In this document: one piece after another, positions 43,920 to 51,896 of the stretch | Numbering within the stretch: the first letter of the stretch is position 1 | How the letters are laid out: each line of letters begins with the position of its first letter | Assembly: GCA_016716705.1 (NCBI GenBank) | Contig: JADJVF010000012.1 | Coordinates: 62,001 to 126,000 of the forward strand | Direction: 5' to 3' | Length of the DNA: 64,000 bases | Source: Holophagales bacterium | GTDB taxonomy: Bacteria; Acidobacteriota; Thermoanaerobaculia; UBA5066 | Made by a program: the position numbers and the translations under genes | The notes under the pieces: model-generated | Told to the model about the DNA's origin: nothing | What the model saw: only the letters and a program-made list of their open reading frames with translations | Databases searched by the model: none

Positions 43920-44001
43920 AATTGGACTGGTCCGATGTGAATTATGGGGCCGTGATGACCCTTTTCAAGCTCCAATTGGCCCGGCCACTGGCCATCCAAT
44001 T
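43920..44001 (-). promoter_or_regulatory. Candidate MocR operator repeats around its promoter
   Basis: The word TCCAAT(T) occurs on the plus strand at 43971 and 43995, 24 bases apart, and as AATTGGA at 43920-43926 in the opposite direction. Direct repeats plus one inverted copy close to the promoter are the usual arrangement for MocR/PdxR autoregulation. The region is far more AT-rich than its neighbours. Confidence 0.45.
43941..43968 (-). promoter_or_regulatory. Candidate sigma-70 promoter of the MocR gene
   Basis: On the minus strand TTGAAA (43968-43963), 16 bases of spacer, then CATAAT (43946-43941), upstream of the GTG start at 43883. The TCCAAT repeats lie just upstream and downstream of it. 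Confidence 0.55.
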
Positions 44002-44071
44002 TCGTCCTAATGGTCGTTCCGGGTGCCTGGCCTGCCGTTTCCGGACCGTCGTTCCTGGGAGCAGGAGACCG

Positions 44072-45214
44072 TCAGGGCAGCCGGCGGAGCGCGAGGATCG
44101 TGATGTCGTCCGACTGGGACGCCCCGGCCGAGTGCGTGTGGACGGCGTCGATGACGGCATCGACCACGTCCCGGGCTTCGTGGCCCGCTCGCGCTGCGAG
44201 GAGATCGGCGAAGCGTTCCTGTCCGAACGCCTCGCCGGACGCGCTCCAGGCCTCGGGAATCCCGTCGCTGAAGAAGACGAGCATCTCGCCGGGGGCGAGC
44301 GTTCCGACGTCGCTTTCATAGCACTCTCCCCCGCGGAAGCCCGCCACGAGACCCGAGGTCCTGAAGGGCCGAAAGGGCGGTGTCGCGGGAGCGACCAGCA
44401 GCGGGGCCGGGTGGCCTGCGCTGGCGATCTCGACCCGGCCGGATCCGAGAGCGATCCGCGCGCAGACGAGGGTGACGATGAGGTCGCTCGCGTTCTGCTC
44501 GACCAGCTCCTCGTTGACCCGGGCGAGAACCTCGTGCGGCGCCAGGCCCTGGCGCGCCAGGGTCCTGAGGATCGTGACGGTGACGGCCATGAAGAGCGAG
44601 GCCGGAATGCCCTTGCCCGAGACGTCTCCGACGGAGACGAAGACCTCGTCCGGAGCCGTCCGGAGGGCGAGGTAGAGATCGCCGCCGACCTGCTGCGCCG
44701 GTTCGAGGCGCGCGGCTACGTCCAGGCCGGTCTCGTGCGTGACGGGGGAGAGGTCGCGCGGGAGGATCCCCACCTGGATGCTGCGGGCGATGGCGAGCTC
44801 GCGATCCATCGTCTCCCGGACGGCCTCGCTCCAGGCCCTGGCCCTCAGGAGCGAGCGGACCCGCGCCTTGACCTCGAGCAGCTCGAACGGCTTGCCGAGG
44901 TAGTCGTTCGCCCCGAGCTCGAACCCCTTCGCCTTGTTCGCCGCGTCCTCGAGCGCGGAGAGGAACATGACGGGGAGCTCGCAGGTCGCGGGGTCGGCCC
45001 TGAGGCGCCTCAGCACCTCGTAGCCGTCCAGGCCGGGCATCATGATGTCGAGAAGGACGAGGTCGGGCGGCGACTCTGCGATCGACCGGAGCGCGCTCTC
45101 CCCGTCGAACGCGACGCTCACCTGGTACTCGCCCTGCAGCACCTTCGCCAGGAGCTGCACGTTCGCCTTGAGGTCGTCGACGACGAGAACGCGGCGGTCG
45201 GAGAGAGCCTTCAC
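44072..45214 (-). CDS. Response regulator with PP2C (SpoIIE/RsbU) phosphatase output
   Basis: 380 residues from GTG 45214. The receiver domain has the acidic pair VLVVDDLKANVQ, phospho-acceptor in LVLLDIMMPGLDGYE (about Asp56), Thr/Ser FLSALED and Lys in LGKPFE. After a helical linker (ETMDRELAIARSIQVGILPR) comes the SpoIIE-type phosphatase: GLDVAARLEPAQQVGGDLYL, VGDVSGKGIPASLFMAV and FFSDGIPEAWSASGEAFGQE, QSDDITILAL with metal-binding Asp residues. Such proteins dephosphorylate anti-sigma-factor antagonists. No such partner gene is close. The start overlaps the stop of the S9 peptidase gene. Confidence 0.92.
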   Translation of the reverse strand: MKALSDRRVLVVDDLKANVQLLAKVLQGEYQVSVAFDGESALRSIAESPPDLVLLDIMMPGLDGYEVLRRLRADPATCELPVMFLSALEDAANKAKGFELGANDYLGKPFELLEVKARVRSLLRARAWSEAVRETMDRELAIARSIQVGILPRDLSPVTHETGLDVAARLEPAQQVGGDLYLALRTAPDEVFVSVGDVSGKGIPASLFMAVTVTILRTLARQGLAPHEVLARVNEELVEQNASDLIVTLVCARIALGSGRVEIASAGHPAPLLVAPATPPFRPFRTSGLVAGFRGGECYESDVGTLAPGEMLVFFSDGIPEAWSASGEAFGQERFADLLAARAGHEARDVVDAVIDAVHTHSAGASQSDDITILALRRLP

Positions 45215-47157
45215 GGGGCTCCCTTGAGGTGCTCCTGCAGGAACCGGATCGTGTGGCCGAGCATCAGGACCTGATTCTCGCGCTTTCCGGCACCGTGTCC
45301 CTCGTCGGCGTAGATGAGGAGCTCGGTCGGCACGCCGGTCTTCTTCGCCGCCTCGTACATCTGGATCGCCTCGCCGACCGGGACGCGCGGGTCGGTCGCC
45401 CCCTGCTGGATCTGGAGAGGCGCCTTCAGCCTGCCGATGTAGGTCGTCGCGGACAGCTCGAGGAGGATGTCCTTCTCCTTCTCGGGGTCGCCGTACTCGG
45501 AGGCGCGGAGGATGCGTCGATACGGTGCGGTGTTCTGGAGGAACGTGAGGAGGTTCCCGATGCCGACGACGGAAGAGCCGGCGTCGTAGGCGCCCGCGAA
45601 CTTCGTCATGGCGACGAGCGTGGCGTAGCCGCCGTAGCTCCCCCCCGAGACCCCGACCTTCGGGACCTTCCCGTTCGCCGCGAAGGCTTTCCTCGCCCAG
45701 GTCGCCGCGTCCTCGATGTCGGTCCAGACCTTCAGGCGCTTCGCCCCGTTGTCGGCGTCGAGCCAGGTGCGGCCGTAGCCGTCGCTGCCGCGGACGTTCG
45801 GCTCGACGTAGACGAAGCCGGCGTCGACGAACGCCTGAGCGTACGTGGAGAACCCGGGCTGCGCCTGCCCCTCGGGACCGCCGTGGAATTCGACGACGAC
45901 CGGGCAGGGCGCCGGGGTGCAGCTCTTCGGTCGCCGCACGAACGCGGGGATCATCGTGCCGTCCCTCGCCGGGTAGTGCTCGAGCGTCGCGGCCGAGAAC
46001 GTGGCCGTGTCGACCTCGGGCGCGCTCGGGACGACCCAGCGCGTGAGCGATGAGGTCTGCCAGTCGTAGACGTACGAGGTCCGCGGCGCCGTCGCCGTCT
46101 CGACGCCGAAGGTCGTGAAACGGCCGTTGCGCGTCGTGGAGCCGTTGTAGACGTGGTCGACGCCCTCGGGGAGCTTCGGGAGGGCGACCGGCTGGAGGGT
46201 CTTCGCGTCGAGGGCGAAGAGCTTCGTGTAGCCGGCCTCGTTCACCGTGTAGAGGACGCGCGTCTTCGCCTCGTCGACGCTGAAGCCGGAGACGTCCCAC
46301 TTCAGCTCGCCCGTCAGCGGCGTGAGCTTCCCGCCCTCGTATCGGCAGAGGCGACGGAACTCCCCGAGCTTCGGCGTCAGGACGAGAAGCTGCCCCGGCA
46401 TGGCGCCGTAGACGGCGGTGTACTCCTCGGGCTCGTCCTGGCCGAGGATCGGTGTGAGCTTCTTCGTCGCGGGGCTCCACTCCCAGTACTCGGAAGTGAG
46501 CGACCCGGTCATCTTCGCGAGAAGGAGCGTCCCGTCGTCGCGGTGATCGGCCACGAACCAGAGGCCCGGCTCGGTGACGAGCGTCTCCTTCTGCTTCGTG
46601 TCGACGTTCCAGCGGTAGATCGCGTACGAGTCGGGCTTCTGGTCGTTGGCTCCGTAGTAGACCCACCGCCCGTCGGCGCTGACGAACTGGAAGAAGGTCT
46701 GAACGCCCTTGACGTGCTGGACCTGGGTGAGCGGCCCACCTGCGGCGGGCATCACGTAGAGCCCCGGGTTCTCCTCGCCCTTGCGGTCGCGTTGCAGGAC
46801 GAGCGTCTTCCCGTCGGGAAAGACGTCGGCGAGGGTCGTCCGGTCCTCGCCCCCCGTGAGCTGGACGGGAAAGGTGTTCGGGCCGTCGAGCCTCCAGACC
46901 TGGGCCGTGCCGGTGACGGACCAGCCGAAGAAGAGCCTGCCGCCATCCGGGGCGGGTTGGCCGAGGCCCGGGGCGCGGACGTCCATCAGCGACTGGATGT
47001 GGCGGGCCAGGTCGGGCGGAAGGGGCTTCGGCGCGTACGTCGCGATCACCTCCGCCGGGATGCTCTCGGCCCCGTGGCCCTTGTAGGTCGTCTGCGGGGC
47101 GGCCTGGGTGGGGAACGCGAACGCGGCGAAGAGGACGAGGGCGGCGGCGTGTCTCAT
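45211..47157 (-). CDS. Exported S9-family prolyl oligopeptidase-like protease (copy 1)
   Basis: 648 residues with signal peptide (RHAAALVLFAAFAFPTQA). N-terminal beta-propeller blades (LFFGWSVTGTAQVWRLDGPN, VLQRDRKGEENPGLYVMPAA) precede an alpha/beta-hydrolase domain: CPVVVEFHGGPEGQAQPGFS, NVRGSDGYGRTWLDADNGAK, nucleophile GVSGGSYGGYATLVAM, Asp in GATDPRVPVGEA and His in DEGHGAGKREN. These are serine peptidases of the DPP-IV/acylaminoacyl type acting on peptides in the periplasm. A close paralogue precedes it on the same strand 77 bases away. Confidence 0.94.
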   Translation of the reverse strand: MRHAAALVLFAAFAFPTQAAPQTTYKGHGAESIPAEVIATYAPKPLPPDLARHIQSLMDVRAPGLGQPAPDGGRLFFGWSVTGTAQVWRLDGPNTFPVQLTGGEDRTTLADVFPDGKTLVLQRDRKGEENPGLYVMPAAGGPLTQVQHVKGVQTFFQFVSADGRWVYYGANDQKPDSYAIYRWNVDTKQKETLVTEPGLWFVADHRDDGTLLLAKMTGSLTSEYWEWSPATKKLTPILGQDEPEEYTAVYGAMPGQLLVLTPKLGEFRRLCRYEGGKLTPLTGELKWDVSGFSVDEAKTRVLYTVNEAGYTKLFALDAKTLQPVALPKLPEGVDHVYNGSTTRNGRFTTFGVETATAPRTSYVYDWQTSSLTRWVVPSAPEVDTATFSAATLEHYPARDGTMIPAFVRRPKSCTPAPCPVVVEFHGGPEGQAQPGFSTYAQAFVDAGFVYVEPNVRGSDGYGRTWLDADNGAKRLKVWTDIEDAATWARKAFAANGKVPKVGVSGGSYGGYATLVAMTKFAGAYDAGSSVVGIGNLLTFLQNTAPYRRILRASEYGDPEKEKDILLELSATTYIGRLKAPLQIQQGATDPRVPVGEAIQMYEAAKKTGVPTELLIYADEGHGAGKRENQVLMLGHTIRFLQEHLKGAP

Positions 47158-47234
47158 GTGGTCTCCTCGAAAGGGAATGGCCCCCGGGGACGTCGAGTCG
47201 ACCGGGGGCCGGCGTGCGGGTCAGGCCTGCCCGG

Positions 47235-49199
47235 TCATTTCGCGGCCGCGGCGTCCTTGCCCTTCAGATACTTGTCGAACCAGAGGATCGTGTGCCCCGT
47301 CTGCAGGACGCGGTTCTCTCGCTTCTGCGCGCCGTGGCCCTCGTCGGGGAAGATGATGAGGCCGGTCGGAACCCCCTTCTTCGTCGTCGCCTCGTACATC
47401 TGGATCGCCTCGCCCACGGGAACCCGGGGGTCGGACGCGCCCTGGATGAGGAGGAGCGGGGCCTTCAGGTTGTCGATGTAGGTCGTTGCGGAGAGCTTGA
47501 CGAGGGCGTCCTTGTCCTTCTCGAGGTCGCCGTACTCCGAGGCCCGGAGGATGCGGCGGTAGGGCGCCGTGTTCTGGAGGAACGAGACGAGGCTGGAGAT
47601 GCCGACGTTCGAGACGCCCGCGTCGTAGGCGCCCGCGAACTTCGTCATCGCGATGAGCGTCGCGTAGCCGCCGTAGCTGCCCCCCGTGACGCCCACCTTC
47701 GGGGCCTTTCCGTCGGCGGAAAAAGCGGTGCGCGCCCACTTCGCGGCGTCCTCGATATCCGTCAGGACGTCGAGGCGCTTCGCGCCGTTGTCGGCGTCGA
47801 GCCAGGTCCTGCCGTAGCCGTCGCTGCCGCGGACGTTCGGCTCTACGAGGACGTAGCCCTCGTCGAGCCAGAGCTGGGCGTTCGGCGAGAATCCGGGCGT
47901 GGCCTGCCCCTCGGGGCCGCCGTGAAAGAGGACCACGACCGGGCACGGCGCCGGGTCGCAGCGCCTGGGACGGCGGACGAAGACCGGGATCTTCGTCCCG
48001 TCACGGGCCGGGTAGTGTTCGAGCGTGGCGACCGCGAAGGACTTCGTGTCGACCTCGGGGGCGCTCGGGACGACCCACTGCGTCAGCGTCTTCGTCGTCC
48101 AGTCGTAGACCCAGCTCTCCGGAGGCGCGGTCGCGGTGCCGACGGCAAAGGTCGTGAAGCGTCCGTCGGGCGTCGTGGAGCCGAAGAACGTCTGGTCCGC
48201 GGGCGGGAGCTTCGGCAGCTCGAGGGGCTTCCACGTCTTCGCGTCGAGGCCGAAGACCTTCGAGTAGCCCCCCTCGTTCACGGTGTAGAGGGCCTTCGCC
48301 TTCTTCTCGTCGAGGCCCGCGCGCGAGACGTCCCACTTCAGCTCGGGGGTGATCGGGGTCCACTTGCCCCCTTCGAAGATGTAGCCGCGCCGGAACTCGC
48401 CGAGCTCGGGCGTCACGACGACGAGCTGGCCCTCCTTCGGTCCGTACTCGGCGCGGTAGTCCGCGGGCTTGTCGGTGCCGAGGAGCGGCGACTTCACCTT
48501 CTTCGCCGGGTCCCACTCCCAGTACTCGATCGCCTGCGAGCCGGTCGCCTTCGCGAGGAGGAGGCGGCCGTCGGGCTTGTGGTCGGCGACGAACCAGAGA
48601 CCCGGCTCGTCGAAGACCGTCTCCTTCTTCCCCGTCGCGAGCTCGTATCGGTAGATCGCGTACGAGTTCGGCTTCACGTCGTTGGCGCGGAAGTAGAGCC
48701 ACTTCCCGTCCTCGCTCACGAACGCGAAGGCCGTCTGGATCTTCGGCAGGTGCTGGACGACCTTCATCGGGCCGCCGTTCGCCGGCATCAGGTAGAGGCC
48801 GGGGTTCTCCTCGCCCTTCCGGTCGCGGGAAAGGACGAGCGTCTTCCCGTCGGGGGTGATGTCGGCCAGCGATGTGCGGTCCTCGCCCCCCGTCATCTGG
48901 ATCGGAAAGGTGTTCGGGCCGTCGAGGCGCCAGACCTGCGCGGTGCCGGTGACGGCCCAGCCGAAGAAGAGGCGCTTTCCGTCGGGCGAGAGCTGGCCGC
49001 CGCTCGGAGAACGGACGTCCATCAGATTCTGGATCTTCCGCGACAGCTCCGAAGGGAGGGGGGGCGCGACGAACTTCGCGATCACCTCCGGCGGGACGCT
49101 GTCGGCGCCGTGCCCCTGGTAGGCCGTCTGCTGGGCGGCGGCCGGGCCGGCGAGAAAGACCACGAGGGCGAGGGCGGTCGTGGAGCGGTTCACCATCAA
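47235..49199 (-). CDS. Exported S9-family prolyl oligopeptidase-like protease (copy 2)
   Basis: 654 residues, signal peptide NRSTTALALVVFLAGPAAAQ. Same order as copy 1 and very similar in the propeller (LFFGWAVTGTAQVWRLDGPN) and catalytic parts: FHGGPEGQATPGFSPN, GVTGGSYGGYATLIAM, GASDPRVPVGEA, DEGHGAQKREN. The nucleophile motif is GGSYGG in both. The two arose by tandem duplication. The start may be either Met of the ATGATG pair. Co-orientation and the short gap suggest one operon with the response-regulator phosphatase downstream. Confidence 0.94.
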   Translation of the reverse strand: MMVNRSTTALALVVFLAGPAAAQQTAYQGHGADSVPPEVIAKFVAPPLPSELSRKIQNLMDVRSPSGGQLSPDGKRLFFGWAVTGTAQVWRLDGPNTFPIQMTGGEDRTSLADITPDGKTLVLSRDRKGEENPGLYLMPANGGPMKVVQHLPKIQTAFAFVSEDGKWLYFRANDVKPNSYAIYRYELATGKKETVFDEPGLWFVADHKPDGRLLLAKATGSQAIEYWEWDPAKKVKSPLLGTDKPADYRAEYGPKEGQLVVVTPELGEFRRGYIFEGGKWTPITPELKWDVSRAGLDEKKAKALYTVNEGGYSKVFGLDAKTWKPLELPKLPPADQTFFGSTTPDGRFTTFAVGTATAPPESWVYDWTTKTLTQWVVPSAPEVDTKSFAVATLEHYPARDGTKIPVFVRRPRRCDPAPCPVVVLFHGGPEGQATPGFSPNAQLWLDEGYVLVEPNVRGSDGYGRTWLDADNGAKRLDVLTDIEDAAKWARTAFSADGKAPKVGVTGGSYGGYATLIAMTKFAGAYDAGVSNVGISSLVSFLQNTAPYRRILRASEYGDLEKDKDALVKLSATTYIDNLKAPLLLIQGASDPRVPVGEAIQMYEATTKKGVPTGLIIFPDEGHGAQKRENRVLQTGHTILWFDKYLKGKDAAAAK

Positions 49200-49306
49200 T
49201 CCTCCAGAAGGTACGGGTCGCCGCGACCGGTTCGGGCGCGAACGACGCTCGGGGTTGCGTCCGTATTACGCGGAAGAGTCCGCGCGGTTTCCGGAAGGAA
49301 CGGCCA

Positions 49307-49780
49307 TCAGGCCTTCGGCTCCCACGTGTCGGGGACCTGGACGAGGACGGCCTCGCCGCGGGCGCAGACGACACCGCGGGACGAAAGGCTCGTCTCGACG
49401 GTGACCTTCCGCCCTTTCACCTCGACGATCCTCGACCGGAGCTCGACGGGGGAGTCGATCGGGGTCGGCTTGAGGTATTCGACCTTGAGCGTCCCGGTCA
49501 GGAAGCGCGGGTAGGGGCCCGTCGCGGGGTCGCCACCCGCGGCCCGGTGGGCGGCGGCGGCGGCGCTTCCCGTCGAGTGGCAGTCGATGACCGAGGCGAT
49601 GTAGCCGCCGTAGACGAATCCCGGGATCGCGACGTGGTGCGGCCGGGGGACGAGCGTCGCGACGGTCTCCTCGCCGTCCCAGAAGCTCCGGATGTGGAGG
49701 CCGTGCTCGTTCAGCCGGCCGCAGCCGTAGCAGTGGGCCCAGTGTTCGGGGTAGAGGTCCTGGAAGGCGGGCTTCTCCAT
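49307..49780 (-). CDS. Hotdog-fold thioesterase (PaaI-like)
   Basis: 157 residues. HCYGCGRLNEHGLHIRSFWD at the start and FVYGGYIASVIDCHSTGSAA, with the Asp/Ser-His region of PaaI-type acyl-CoA thioesterases, then LTGTLKVEYLKPTPIDSPVE and VCARGEAVLVQVPD. The hotdog core matches 4HBT-type enzymes that hydrolyse acyl-CoA. The start overlaps the stop of the FMN reductase gene. Confidence 0.85.
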   Translation of the reverse strand: MEKPAFQDLYPEHWAHCYGCGRLNEHGLHIRSFWDGEETVATLVPRPHHVAIPGFVYGGYIASVIDCHSTGSAAAAAHRAAGGDPATGPYPRFLTGTLKVEYLKPTPIDSPVELRSRIVEVKGRKVTVETSLSSRGVVCARGEAVLVQVPDTWEPKA

Positions 49781-50370
49781 CACGCCCTCCCCGGCATGAG
49801 GGCGCGAGTGGCGTGGGCGAGGGCACCGCCCAGCTCCATGAGCGCCTTGCGGCGTCCCGGGTCGACGACGTTTCCGTCGGAGTCGAACGCGTCCGCCGCC
49901 TTCGGGAGGGAGACCTGGTCGGGAAGGACGACGACGCCGATGTTCCCCAGGATCATGCGGACCGATGCCAGGCCCCGGATCCCGCCGAGGGCCCCCGTCG
50001 AGGCGGAGCAGAGGGCGGCGACCTTCCCCTTGAAGCACTCGAGGGGCTTCTCGCCCGGCGCGGTACGGGAGACCCAGTCGAGGACGTTCTTCATCGTCCC
50101 GCTGACGGCCGAGTTGTACTCGGGGCTGGCGATGAGGAGCCCGTCGGCGGCCTTGAAGAGCTCCTTCAGCTTCAGGGCGCTGGCGGGAATGCCATCTGAG
50201 GCCTCGAGGTCGCCGTCGTACGGGGGAACGGGGAAGTCGCGCAGGTCGATCCTCGTGACGTCCGCGCCGGCAGCACGGGCGCCATCGGCCGCGACGGAGA
50301 GGATCTTCCTGTTGAAGGAGCCGGTCCTGAGGCTTCCGGCGAAGGCGAGGATACGGGGGACGTCGCTCAT
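49780..50370 (-). CDS. NADPH-dependent FMN reductase
   Basis: 196 residues. RILAFAGSLRTGSFNRKIL carries the flavodoxin-like phosphate loop and ADGLLIASPEYNSAVSGTMK (SPEYN) the isoalloxazine loop of the NADPH:FMN reductase/azoreductase/chromate reductase family; CSASTGALGGIRGLASVRMI follows. Cytosolic flavoenzyme reducing quinones, azo dyes or FMN. Overlaps the thioesterase gene. Confidence 0.92.
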   Translation of the reverse strand: MSDVPRILAFAGSLRTGSFNRKILSVAADGARAAGADVTRIDLRDFPVPPYDGDLEASDGIPASALKLKELFKAADGLLIASPEYNSAVSGTMKNVLDWVSRTAPGEKPLECFKGKVAALCSASTGALGGIRGLASVRMILGNIGVVVLPDQVSLPKAADAFDSDGNVVDPGRRKALMELGGALAHATRALMPGRA

Positions 50371-50408
50371 GGGCCCTCCGGGCGAACCGGATGATACCGG
50401 CGGGGTCC

Positions 50409-51878
50409 TCAGTGGCGGCTCTTCGACCGCTCCCGCTGACGCGCAGCGGAACGGGGTGGCGGCGTCTTCTCCCGATGGGCCGGACCGCCCTCGGCCGGGC
50501 GAGTGAAGCCGCGCCGCCGGAGGAGCTCCCAGGCCCGTTCTTCCAGCAGGGCCTGCGGGACCGGTTTCGGGAGGAGGTCGGCGGCCCCGGACTGGAGGGC
50601 GAAGGCGTGCAGCGCGCGGTCGGGATGGGAGGCGAGGAGGAGGACCGGAATGTGTGCCGAGCGCGGGGTCGACTTCAGGATTCGCGCGACGTCGAAGCCG
50701 TCCAGGCGGGAGAGCCGCGCGTTCATCAGGACGAGATCGACCTGGCGCGAGAGGGCCGTCTCCAGGGCCTCCTCGGCGGTCGTCACCTCGAGCGTCCGGC
50801 AGCCGGTCATGCAGAGGGCCGTGGCGAGCTTGAGGAGGTCGCGGACGTCCTCGTCGACGACGAGGACGACGGGCGGGCGCCGGCGCGGCCGCGTGACCAC
50901 CACCGTTCTCGGCGCCTCGGCCCTCTGGGCCGAGCGGGACTCTCGCGGCAGGATGATGGAGTCGATCGCGACCTCCACCTCGCGCAGAAACGCCTCGGCC
51001 TCCGGGAGGATGCGGCCCTCCGAGAGGGGAGCGGCTGGGCCGGTGCTGCAGAGGGCGAGAGCGTCGTCGAGCTCGAGCGCCGAGGCGAACCGGTCCTCGC
51101 GCTTCCTGGCGAGGACGCGCGTCAGGACGGCGAAGAGATCCGGCTCGAGCTCCGGGACCAGCTCCCTGATGTCGGGAAAAGGCTCGTTCACGTGCTTCAT
51201 CGCCGTCGCGACGGGCGATTCGCCCTGGAAAGGGGTCCGGCCGGCGAGCATCTCCCAGGCGATGATGCCGATGGAGTAGAGGTCGGCCCTCTCGTCGAGC
51301 GCTTCTCCGAGCGCCTGCTCGGGCGACATGTACTGGGGCGTCCCGAGAAGAACCGAGGCCATCGTCAGCCCCGGCTCCCACGACCCGCGCGCGAGGCCGA
51401 AATCCAGGATGACCGCCGCGCCCTGCCGGTCGACGATGACGTTCTGCGACTTGAGGTCGCGGTGGAGGATCTTCAGCCGGTGGATGGCAGCGGTGCCGCG
51501 CGCGATCTGCCGGACGATCGGGACGGCCTCGGCCGCGGGGTAGCGCTGGCGTTTTCCGATCAGTGTCCAGAGGTCTTCGCCGTCGATCAGCTCCATCGTG
51601 ATGAACGGGTAGTCGCCCGCGATGCCGTAGTCGTACATCCGGGCGACGTTCGGGTGCTTGATCTTCCGGTTGAGGGCGACCTCGCGCTTGAAGCGCGCCA
51701 GGAGCGCGTTCTCGTCCCGTTCCAGGTTCGGCGAGAGGACCTTGATGGCGACGGTTTCCTCGAGCTCCCGGTCGAACGCCTTGAAGACGACGCCGATCCC
51801 GCCGTGACCGAGCGTCCCGGTCCACTCGTAGCGCGGGAGGAGCTCGAAGAAGCGCCTTCGAAACGACTCGACCTTCAC
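50409..51878 (-). CDS. Ser/Thr protein kinase with C-terminal pseudo-receiver domain
   Basis: 489 residues from GTG 51878. Kinase domain: glycine loop LGHGGIGVVFKAFDRELEE, ATP-Lys VAIKVLS, catalytic loop ILHRDLKSQNVIVD, DFG motif VILDFGLARG, activation segment LLGTPQYMSPEQALGEALDE. From about residue 335 a receiver-like domain follows: VVLVVDEDVRDLLKLATALC, then LVLMNARLSRLDGFDVARI with Asn386 where the phosphorylated Asp is expected, LLLASHPDRA and LLPKPVPQALL. With the acceptor Asp replaced, this is a pseudo-receiver that could bind a partner or regulate the kinase. No membrane segment. Confidence 0.92.
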   Translation of the reverse strand: MKVESFRRRFFELLPRYEWTGTLGHGGIGVVFKAFDRELEETVAIKVLSPNLERDENALLARFKREVALNRKIKHPNVARMYDYGIAGDYPFITMELIDGEDLWTLIGKRQRYPAAEAVPIVRQIARGTAAIHRLKILHRDLKSQNVIVDRQGAAVILDFGLARGSWEPGLTMASVLLGTPQYMSPEQALGEALDERADLYSIGIIAWEMLAGRTPFQGESPVATAMKHVNEPFPDIRELVPELEPDLFAVLTRVLARKREDRFASALELDDALALCSTGPAAPLSEGRILPEAEAFLREVEVAIDSIILPRESRSAQRAEAPRTVVVTRPRRRPPVVLVVDEDVRDLLKLATALCMTGCRTLEVTTAEEALETALSRQVDLVLMNARLSRLDGFDVARILKSTPRSAHIPVLLLASHPDRALHAFALQSGAADLLPKPVPQALLEERAWELLRRRGFTRPAEGGPAHREKTPPPRSAARQRERSKSRH

Positions 51879-51896
51879 ACGACCCCTTCCGCGGGG

